NCBI GenBank assembly: GCA_030044035.1
Contig: JASHWN010000032.1
Coordinates: 1-8,335, forward strand
Direction of reading: 5' to 3'
Origin: Xanthobacteraceae bacterium
GTDB taxonomy: Bacteria > Pseudomonadota > Alphaproteobacteria > Rhizobiales > Xanthobacteraceae
Length of the DNA stretch: 8,335 bases
Positions 1-5,327 of the stretch are shown piece by piece. The notes under the pieces are model-generated. The model saw only the letters and a program-made list of their open reading frames with translations, searched no databases and was not told the origin of the DNA. Within the stretch, counting starts at the first letter, position 1, and each line of letters starts with the position of its first letter. The position numbers and the translations under genes were made by a program.

Positions 1-622
1 CCGTGGCGATGGCCGTGATACCCAAGGTGAACTCTTCCCGGGAATAGGCAAAGCCTGTCGCTCTGACCGTCTGAATCTCTTTCTTCAGACGAGTCTTGGA
101 GCGAACCGTGTGTGGCGTCACCGGCGCCAACGTCACGCGAGCAAGATATTGGCTCAGCTCCTCCGCGGCTAGTTCCGATAACATGATTTTGCCGGCAGAA
201 ACCGCATAAAGCGGCGCATTCATGCCGACCTTCATGGTGTACGACAGCGCCTGCGTGCTGATCGCGGAAGCAACGACCTCTACCGACTCCGCAACCCGAA
301 CATAGAAGCCGCAAGTTTCGCCTATCTCTACGCTAAGCTGGCGCAGGAACGGTGTGACTCGATCACCCAAAGATGGCCTCTGCGCCTTCCTTGCGATCGC
401 AACGACGCCCGCTCCGAGGCGGTACCGCTCGGTGTTCGGGTCCCGCTCCAGAAAGTTCCGTGACAGCAGGTTTGTGAGCAGATGAAACAGGCTGCTGCGT
501 GGGATGCCCAGGCTCGCCATCAATTGCGAGAACGACGGCGGCTCGGCACAGCCGGCCACGTACTCGAGGATGTCGAGCCCGCGGTCGAGCGACTTGACAG
601 CTGAGGTCGATGTTAGTTTCAT
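1..622 (-). CDS. IclR-family transcriptional regulator (C-terminus cut off by window edge)
   Basis: The frame is open from an ATG at 622 to the window edge: 207 codons, against about 250 for the family, so roughly the last 45-50 residues are missing. The protein opens with the family signature SVKSLDRGLDILEYVA type stretch (here AVKSLDRGLDILEYV, residues 8-22). A winged helix-turn-helix follows at about 30-70, with the recognition region around GIPRSSLFHLLTNL and the wing ending in ERYRLG. The effector-binding domain begins near residue 90 (GETCGFYVRV, then VGMNAPLYAVSAGKIML and GFAYSREEF). IclR proteins bind small aromatic or organic acids and commonly control a divergent catabolic operon, here hpaBC. 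No clear Shine-Dalgarno precedes the ATG; a TATAAT on the same strand abuts it directly (628-623). GC looks lower than in the hpa genes (hand counts 36/60, 31/60 and 33/60 in three lines). The family call is secure; the ligand is not known. Confidence 0.93.
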   Translation of the reverse strand, partial: MKLTSTSAVKSLDRGLDILEYVAGCAEPPSFSQLMASLGIPRSSLFHLLTNLLSRNFLERDPNTERYRLGAGVVAIARKAQRPSLGDRVTPFLRQLSVEIGETCGFYVRVAESVEVVASAISTQALSYTMKVGMNAPLYAVSAGKIMLSELAAEELSQYLARVTLAPVTPHTVRSKTRLKKEIQTVRATGFAYSREEFTLGITAIAT

Positions 623-632
623 ATTATAGATG

Positions 633-650
633 AGTTCAGCATATTGAACT
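633..650. promoter_or_regulatory. Palindromic operator candidate, probably for the IclR regulator
   Basis: AGTTCAGCATATTGAACT has two perfect 6-bp arms (AGTTCA / TGAACT) around a 6-bp centre. It lies 11 bp upstream of the iclR start codon. Size and symmetry suit a dimeric IclR-type site, and the position suits autoregulation together with control of the divergent hpaB. The assignment to this regulator is inference from position. Confidence 0.45.
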
Positions 651-729
651 TAATCGAACCTGCCTCGTCTTGGCAAGCCCAACCGCATTGCGCCGGCAAC
701 CGCGAGCGTCAGGTCAAGGCAACCGAATC

Positions 730-735
730 GAGGAG
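730..735 (+). promoter_or_regulatory. Shine-Dalgarno of hpaB
   Basis: GAGGAG sits 6 bases before the ATG at 742. It decides the start against an in-frame TTG at 670, which has no such site and would add 24 residues that the family does not carry. Confidence 0.8.
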
Positions 736-741
736 AGCCCG

Positions 742-2325
742 ATGGACCGCGTCAGGAGCGAAGACGCCATCGCCGAAAAGGGGCGGCCGTTTAGCGGCGC
801 CGAATACCTCCAAAGCCTGCGCGACGGCCGCGAGGTCTATGTCTATGGCGAGCGCGTCAAGGACGTCACCACCCATCCGGCGTTCCGCAACGCCGCGCGC
901 TCGATTGCGCGGCTCTATGACGCGCTGCACGACGCCAAGACCAAGCCGGTGCTGACCGCGCCGACCGACACCGGTTCCGGCGGCTTCACCCACAAATTCT
1001 TCCGCGCCGCGCGCTCGCGCGAGGAGCTGCTCGCCCAGCGCGACGCGATCGCCCATTGGGCGCGCATGTCCTATGGCTGGATGGGCCGCTCGCCCGACTA
1101 CAAGGCGTCGCTGATGAACACGCTCGGCGCCAATTATCAGTTCTACGGCAAGTTCGCCGAGAACGCGAAGGCCTGGTACCGGCGCGCCCAGGACAACGTG
1201 CTGTTCATGAACCACGCCATCGTCAATCCGCCGGTCGACCGCGCCAAGCCGGCGGACGAGGTCAAGGATATTTACATCACCATCCAGAAGGACACCGACG
1301 CCGGGATTTACGTCTCGGGCGCCAAAGTGGTGGCGACCTCGTCGGCGCTGACGCACTACAATTTCCTCGGCCAGAACGCCGCGGTGCCGCTGCACGACAC
1401 CGACCTTGCGGTGATGTTCATCGCACCGATGAACGCGCCCGGCGTCAAACTGTTCTGCCGCACTTCCTACGAGATGACGGCGAGCGTCATGGGTACGCCG
1501 TTCGACTATCCGCTGTCGTCGCGCTTCGACGAAAACGACGCCATCTTCGTGTTCGACAACGTGTTCATCCCGTGGGAAGACGTGCTGTTACACCGCGACC
1601 TGGAGAAGCTGAAAGTCTTCTTCCCGCAATCGGGATTTTTGGCCGGCTATCAGTTCCAGGGCTGCACCCGGCTTTCCGTGAAGCTCGATTTCCTGGTCGG
1701 CGTCATCGCCAAGGCGTTGCGCGCGGCCGGCTCCGACGAGTTCCGCGGCAATCAGGCCATGCTCGGCGAGATCATTGCCTGGCGGCACCTGTTCTGGGCG
1801 CTGACCGACGCCATGGCGATGAATCCCACCGAATGGGTCAACGGCGCCGTGCTGCCGAACCTGCAGTCGGGCTCGAGCTATCGCGTGTTCGCCGGCGACG
1901 CCTATGGGCGCGTCAAGGAGATCGTGGAAAAGATCATCGCATCGTCGCTGATCTATCTGCCGTCGTCCGCCAAGGATTTCAAAAACCCGGCGATCGACCG
2001 TTACTTGGCGCATTACGTGCGCGGCTCGCACGGCATCGATTACCGCGAGCGCATCAAGGTGATGAAGCTCCTGTGGGATGCCATCGGCACCGAGTTCGGC
2101 GGCCGGCACGAGCTCTACGAGCGCAATTACGCCGGCAACCACGAGGACATCCGCATCCAGGCGCTGTGGCACGCCCGCGCCTCGGGCATGATGGATGCGA
2201 TGACGGGCCTCGCCGAACAGTGCATGGCCGAATACGACGTCGACGGCTGGACCGATCCGGCCTGGCTCAATCCTGACGACGTGGCCTATCCGGGCCTGCC
2301 GGAAGAGCGCCGCGCAGCGGAGTGA
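742..2325 (+). CDS. hpaB: 4-hydroxyphenylacetate 3-monooxygenase, oxygenase component
   Basis: HpaB is the large component of a two-component flavin monooxygenase. It takes reduced FAD from HpaC and, with O2, adds a hydroxyl ortho to the phenol of 4-hydroxyphenylacetate, giving 3,4-dihydroxyphenylacetate (homoprotocatechuate) in the cytoplasm. The 527-residue product matches the family length (E. coli HpaB, 520) and follows that sequence closely from RPFSGAEYLQSL (residues 15-26) to EFGGRHELYE (451-460). R116, Y120 (GWMGRSPDY) and H158 (NHAIVNPP) have the same spacing as the active-site Arg/Tyr/His of the Thermus (100/104/142) and E. coli (113/117/155) enzymes. SALTHYN (201-207) and YLPSSA (405-410) are further conserved blocks. 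Related phenol hydroxylases (TftD/HadA, PvcC) are less likely given the adjacent hpaC and the close match to E. coli. The gene is intact and first in its operon. Confidence 0.95.
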   Translation: MDRVRSEDAIAEKGRPFSGAEYLQSLRDGREVYVYGERVKDVTTHPAFRNAARSIARLYDALHDAKTKPVLTAPTDTGSGGFTHKFFRAARSREELLAQRDAIAHWARMSYGWMGRSPDYKASLMNTLGANYQFYGKFAENAKAWYRRAQDNVLFMNHAIVNPPVDRAKPADEVKDIYITIQKDTDAGIYVSGAKVVATSSALTHYNFLGQNAAVPLHDTDLAVMFIAPMNAPGVKLFCRTSYEMTASVMGTPFDYPLSSRFDENDAIFVFDNVFIPWEDVLLHRDLEKLKVFFPQSGFLAGYQFQGCTRLSVKLDFLVGVIAKALRAAGSDEFRGNQAMLGEIIAWRHLFWALTDAMAMNPTEWVNGAVLPNLQSGSSYRVFAGDAYGRVKEIVEKIIASSLIYLPSSAKDFKNPAIDRYLAHYVRGSHGIDYRERIKVMKLLWDAIGTEFGGRHELYERNYAGNHEDIRIQALWHARASGMMDAMTGLAEQCMAEYDVDGWTDPAWLNPDDVAYPGLPEERRAAE

Positions 2326-2356
2326 TCACGTCGGTGTTGCCCGCCAGCGTCCGATC

Positions 2357-2463
2357 CGTCATCCTGAGGCGGCCGCGAAGCGGCCCTCGAAGGATGCGGC
2401 CGCGGCGCCCGGGCCGTCGCCCTTCGAGGCTCGGCGCCGCGCGCCGAGCACCTCAGGGTGACG
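2357..2463. repeat. Cloverleaf-shaped palindromic intergenic repeat (REP-like)
   Basis: The outer arms CGTCATCCTGAGG (2357-2369) and CCTCAGGGTGACG (2451-2463) pair with one G-U. Inside are a hairpin at 2371-2385 (GGCCGC, loop GAA, GCGGCC) and a second hairpin at 2429-2449 (GCTCGGCGC, loop CGC, GCGCCGAGC). Between them an inner stem (CCTCGAAGG 2385-2393 with CCTTCGAGG 2421-2429) closes a GC-rich tip. The whole folds as a cruciform or tRNA-like cloverleaf on either strand. From memory, elements with the same arms are dispersed between genes in Bradyrhizobium and Rhodopseudomonas; its copy number here cannot be seen. It fills most of the hpaB-hpaC spacer and would lie within their shared mRNA. 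Confidence 0.85.
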
Positions 2464-2473
2464 GAAAAACAAT

Positions 2474-3028
2474 ATGAGCTGGATCGACCAACGGCCGGAT
2501 GATGCGATGGACGGCGCCTTCATGGCGGTGGCGCCGGGGCCGCTCAACTCGGTCGAGCCGCCGGCGTTCCGCGAAGCCATGGCGCGGCTCGGCGCCGCGG
2601 TTCATGTCGTCACCACTGCCGGGCCCGCCGGCAAGACCGGCTTCACCGCGACCGCGGTGTGCTCGGTGTCCGATCAGCCGGCCACGCTTCTCGTCTGTCT
2701 CAACCGGCGCAGCAACTCGGCACCGCTCTTGTCGCAGAACGGCGTATTTTGCGTCAACACGCTGGGCGCCGGCGAATCGAGCCTCGCTGATATCTTTGCC
2801 GGGCGGAGCGGCGTGCATCTCGAAGAGCGCTTCAGCAGCGGCGAATGGACGACGTTGAAGACCGGCTCGCCGGTTCTCGCTTCGGCGGTGGTCGCCTTCG
2901 ATTGCCGCACCATCGAGATCAAGGCGGTGGCCTCGCACAACGTGATTTTCGGCGCGGTGGAGGCGGTGCGGCTCGGCCCGAGCGGCCCGGCTCTCGTTTA
3001 TCACGACCGCGCCTATAAGCCGGTGTGA
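2474..3028 (+). CDS. hpaC: Flavin reductase, reductase component of 4-hydroxyphenylacetate 3-monooxygenase
   Basis: HpaC oxidises NADH to reduce free FAD or FMN, which diffuses to HpaB. The protein shows the flavin-reductase split-barrel fold signature of the family: FREAMARLGAAVHVVTT (residues 32-48), GFTATAVCSVSDQPATLL (56-73), NGVFCVNTL (89-97), FAG...EERFSS (108-122), and SHNVIFGAVEAV (154-165) before a terminal ALVYHDRAYKPV. This parallels E. coli HpaC (170 residues) along its length. The reading frame gives 184 residues from the ATG at 2474. Homologues begin close to residue 28, so the ATGs at 2507 (codon 12) or 2522 (codon 17) are also possible. None of the three has a clear Shine-Dalgarno. 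The gene lies 148 bp after hpaB, with the palindromic repeat ending 10 bp before the first ATG. Confidence 0.93.
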   Translation: MSWIDQRPDDAMDGAFMAVAPGPLNSVEPPAFREAMARLGAAVHVVTTAGPAGKTGFTATAVCSVSDQPATLLVCLNRRSNSAPLLSQNGVFCVNTLGAGESSLADIFAGRSGVHLEERFSSGEWTTLKTGSPVLASAVVAFDCRTIEIKAVASHNVIFGAVEAVRLGPSGPALVYHDRAYKPV

Positions 3029-3050
3029 CGCATCGACAACCGGCCGCGCC

Positions 3051-3938
3051 ATGACCAACGCGTTGCCTCTGTTTCACCTTTACGGCGATCCGCCCGACGA
3101 TCACGCGTTCGATTTCATCCACATCGAAACCATCGCGTCGCGCTCCTCGATCCACGACTGGACCATCCGCGCGCATCGCCACCGCAATCTGTTTCAGATT
3201 CTGTTGATCGAGCGCGGCGGCGGCACCATGACGTTCGATGCCGCGGCGCTGCCATTCGCGGCGCCCTCTGCCATTCTGGTGCCGGCGACGATCGCGCACG
3301 GCTTCCGCTTCGAGCCGAACGTGACCGACGGCTGGGTCTTGAGTTTTACCGAGGACGCCGCCGCCGGGCTTGCCGACCGCGGCGATGCGGCGCTGGGGCG
3401 GCTGCGCGCGCTCGCCGCGCAGCCGGTGGTGCCGATCGCCGATGCCGGCGAACTGGCGCGGCTGTCAAAGCTTTGCGTCGAGCTCAACGAGGAGCACAGT
3501 TTTGCCCGCGAGGGCTATCGGCTGGCGCTGCGCGGGTTTTTGATCCTCATCGCCGTCGGCGTGGCGCGGCTTGCGGCAAGCCGCGCGCGCTTGGGTGCGG
3601 TGATGCTGCATCCGGCCGACGCCACGGTGGCGCAATTGCGCACGCTGGTCGACGAGTTCTTTCGCAAGGAGCGCTTGCTCGGTTTCTACGCCGAAAAACT
3701 CGGCATGACGGTCGACCGGCTCAACGACCACGTGAAGCGTTCGACCGGCGTCACCGCGGGCCACCTCGTGCGCCAGCGCGTCTTGACCGAAGCCAAGCGC
3801 CAGCTTGTCTTCACCACCCAGCCGATCCAGGAAATCGCCGCCGAGCTCGCCTTCGCCGACCCGTCGCATTTCGCCCGGTTCTTCCGCAAAGCGACCGGTA
3901 CCACGCCGCATGAGTTTCGCGATCAACGCGGCGGATGA
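3051..3938 (+). CDS. AraC-family transcriptional regulator, HpaA/PobR-like
   Basis: This is a 295-residue regulator. Its N-terminal cupin-like sensor half includes RAHRHRNLFQILLIERGGG (residues 40-58) and ILVPATIAHGFRFEP (75-89). The AraC-type double helix-turn-helix occupies about 192-291: first HTH around GFYAEKLGMTVDRLNDHVKRSTG (split here at 211-220 and 221-233), second around IQEIAAELAFADPSHFARFF (259-278), closing with GTTPHEFR (283-290). The architecture matches E. coli HpaA, which activates hpaBC in response to 4-hydroxyphenylacetate, and the AraC-type PobR regulators of 4-hydroxybenzoate use. It starts 22 bp after the hpaC stop, so it is probably co-transcribed with hpaBC and may activate that operon. 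No clear Shine-Dalgarno precedes the ATG; the N-terminal alignment with HpaA still favours it. HpaA versus PobR cannot be settled here. Confidence 0.88.
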   Translation: MTNALPLFHLYGDPPDDHAFDFIHIETIASRSSIHDWTIRAHRHRNLFQILLIERGGGTMTFDAAALPFAAPSAILVPATIAHGFRFEPNVTDGWVLSFTEDAAAGLADRGDAALGRLRALAAQPVVPIADAGELARLSKLCVELNEEHSFAREGYRLALRGFLILIAVGVARLAASRARLGAVMLHPADATVAQLRTLVDEFFRKERLLGFYAEKLGMTVDRLNDHVKRSTGVTAGHLVRQRVLTEAKRQLVFTTQPIQEIAAELAFADPSHFARFFRKATGTTPHEFRDQRGG

Positions 3939-3977
3939 TCTGATGCGCCGGACGGCAAAACGTTCCGCATCGAAGCA

Positions 3978-4502
3978 CTAGGGGCGAACCCGGGAAATCC
4001 GGTACGTCACCGGAATACGGTGTTGGCGAAACACCGGCATCGTCGGGGAGGGCGTGGCCTTGCCGTCGCTTCTGCCGACCACGAAGACGTCAAGCGCGGC
4101 GGCACGGTTCTCTTCGATGACGTAGTTGTAGCCGTCCAACAAACGCGCAATCACGTAGCGAAGCGAGCCCGTATAGGTGCCGTCGCGCTGCTCGTCGAGC
4201 ACGATCGTGGATCTGATCGAGATATGATACGCGCTGCCGAGTGCCGCGAGCGCCCGCGCCACGCTGGTTTGCCGCGTTTTCAGTCTGACCGCGGTCGGAT
4301 CGCCCGTTAGCTGCAGCGACGCGCCCAGCGCGGCGGCGCCGACAGGACGCGGTGCCGGATCGCCGTTCATGTGGGCAACGCGGGCATGAAGCGGCGGCGG
4401 CTGCACGGCCGTTCCAGCGGCGGCGCGAACCAGCGTGGGCGACTGCGCCGCGAATGCGATGGCCGCGCACAGGAGGCGACGAAACACGGTGCTATTGCGC
4501 AT
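3978..4502 (-). CDS. Small secreted protein with an STN-like domain
   Basis: The 174-residue product has a Sec-type signal peptide: FRR, then a hydrophobic stretch (LLCAAIAFAA, residues 10-19), with likely cleavage near VRA/AAG (27-28). The core at about 73-142 resembles an STN domain (the short secretin/TonB-receptor N-terminal domain): VRLKTRQTSVARALAALG, then ISIRSTIVLDEQRDGTYTG, then SLRYVIARLLDGYNYVIEEN and DVFVVG. In larger proteins STN precedes a TonB-dependent receptor or secretin barrel and contacts periplasmic partners; here no barrel follows and the protein ends about 30 residues later. The start overlaps the upstream gene's stop in TGATG, so the two are probably translated together. 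The STN call is by sequence pattern only. Function is unknown. It could be a periplasmic partner of another envelope complex. Confidence 0.7.
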   Translation of the reverse strand: MRNSTVFRRLLCAAIAFAAQSPTLVRAAAGTAVQPPPLHARVAHMNGDPAPRPVGAAALGASLQLTGDPTAVRLKTRQTSVARALAALGSAYHISIRSTIVLDEQRDGTYTGSLRYVIARLLDGYNYVIEENRAAALDVFVVGRSDGKATPSPTMPVFRQHRIPVTYRISRVRP

Positions 4503-5206
4503 CAGCGGACACCTGCGTCGGGCCCCCTTGGCGGTTCGACCCAGATGTCGCTGCGCTTCATCTGCTCGATCACCCCGCGCGGGTCGAACTTTCTGTAGCT
4601 CGTCGGTATCTCGAACTGTTTCGCCGGCTGCGGCGCCTCCGCGATGTCGCGCATGGTGAACACCGCGCCATACTCGGTTTCGATCTTGATTGGAAACTTC
4701 AGGCCGGCATCGATCCAGCCGGTACTATGGCCACGAAGCGAGGTCACGGCGAATTTGCGGGTATCGCGGCCGCTCACGATCTCGCTGCCCGCGGCGACGC
4801 ACCGCCATTGGCCGCTGTCGGCTATGCCGGCGACTTCCGCCATGGCCTGCCATTGCCGGCATGGATCGGCGGGACGGAGCGGCACGAACAACCGGGTCAG
4901 CGGGCTCGACTGCTTGGAATCCATGAAGACGCGTTGGGCCGGGCGGACCAGATAGGCGGCCGGAACGGCGGCATCGACGATCAGGACGTCGCCCGGCAAT
5001 TCGGAGGTCTCGATCCGCACCTTGCTACCGGCCACGGCGAGCTTTGCGCTGGTGCCGGCTGCCGCGCCGGGGCCGGTGATCGTCAGGCCGGCCGAGAATT
5101 GTTGGGCCCGGGCCGTCTGCGTGACCCATGACAAGCCGATGAGGAGGCCGCACGCCCACAATGCCACGAACAAAGCGCGCTCGCGCCTTCCAGAACATCC
5201 CTTCAT
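4502..5206 (-). CDS. Secreted protein, LolA/DUF4412-like
   Basis: I do not recognise a named gene. The start at 5206 is fixed by GGAGGG (5213-5218) six bases upstream; an upstream in-frame ATG at 5287 lies inside a hairpin and would bury the signal peptide. The 234-residue product has a signal peptide (basic MKGCSGRRER, hydrophobic residues 11-28, cleavage after ARA at 34). The mature part looks all-beta: KVRIETSELPGDVLIVD (62-78), AAYLVRPAQRVFMD (83-96), a domain with two cysteines (C116, C136) that could form a disulfide, then GRDTRKFAVTS (146-156) and TGWIDAGLKFPIKIETE (162-178), followed by FEIPTSYRKFD (198-208). The pattern of sensing a set of values, a 'GRDT' turn, KFPIKIE and a FEIP end is typical of DUF4412/LolA-like periplasmic proteins, some of which bind lipid. 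The role is unknown. It overlaps the next gene by one base. Confidence 0.72.
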   Translation of the reverse strand: MKGCSGRRERALFVALWACGLLIGLSWVTQTARAQQFSAGLTITGPGAAAGTSAKLAVAGSKVRIETSELPGDVLIVDAAVPAAYLVRPAQRVFMDSKQSSPLTRLFVPLRPADPCRQWQAMAEVAGIADSGQWRCVAAGSEIVSGRDTRKFAVTSLRGHSTGWIDAGLKFPIKIETEYGAVFTMRDIAEAPQPAKQFEIPTSYRKFDPRGVIEQMKRSDIWVEPPRGPDAGVR

Positions 5207-5212
5207 CCGGGT

Positions 5213-5218
5213 CCCTCC
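5213..5218 (-). promoter_or_regulatory. Shine-Dalgarno of the LolA/DUF4412-like gene
   Basis: GGAGGG on the minus strand is 6 bases before the ATG at 5206. It decides the start in favour of the 234-residue protein. Confidence 0.75.
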
Positions 5219-5285
5219 GTCGTCCCTGAAAGGGGTCGGCGCCGCGCTGGAAGCGAACCAGCCGGCGCCGCCATTCGTGTTCGAC

Positions 5286-5310
5286 ATGGAGACGCAAGAT
5301 GCGTCTCCAT
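5286..5310 (-). terminator. Perfect 11-bp hairpin after the phosphoesterase gene
   Basis: ATGGAGACGCA and TGCGTCTCCAT pair perfectly over a 3-base loop, starting 17 bp beyond the phosphoesterase stop codon. No T-run follows on the minus strand, so it is not a classic intrinsic terminator. It could end transcription with Rho, protect the 3' end of the phosphoesterase mRNA, or lower expression of the downstream pair. Confidence 0.5.
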
Positions 5311-5327
5311 GCGCCGTTCAAAACGCA

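Larger units (their letters stand above)
623..741. promoter_or_regulatory. Divergent iclR-hpaB promoter region
   Basis: This 119-bp spacer separates two head-to-head genes. Its iclR-proximal third (about 614-652) is clearly AT-rich within GC-rich DNA, as expected for a promoter. It contains the palindrome at 633-650. A TTGACA on the + strand at 594-599 lies inside iclR, but its best -10 partner (TATTAT at 622-627) is 22 bp away, too far for a normal sigma-70 promoter. I therefore cannot place the start site of either gene. Confidence 0.6.

Noticed and set aside
670..741. N-terminal extension of HpaB from TTG at 670
   Set aside because: The family lacks these 24 residues, and GAGGAG sits six bases before the ATG at 742.
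1056..2276. Open frame of 406 codons overlapping hpaB in another frame
   Set aside because: The product is Arg/His-rich low-complexity sequence, and hpaB in the correct frame matches its family end to end.
2357..2463. A tRNA gene, suggested by the cloverleaf fold
   Set aside because: The stem lengths and loops are wrong, there is no anticodon loop or T-loop consensus, and the arms are those of a dispersed intergenic repeat.
3942..3971. Inverted repeat GATGCG / CGCATC between the two convergent genes as a bidirectional terminator
   Set aside because: The stem is only 6 bp with an 18-base loop containing a bulged inner pairing and no T-run, too weak to call although a terminator would be expected here.
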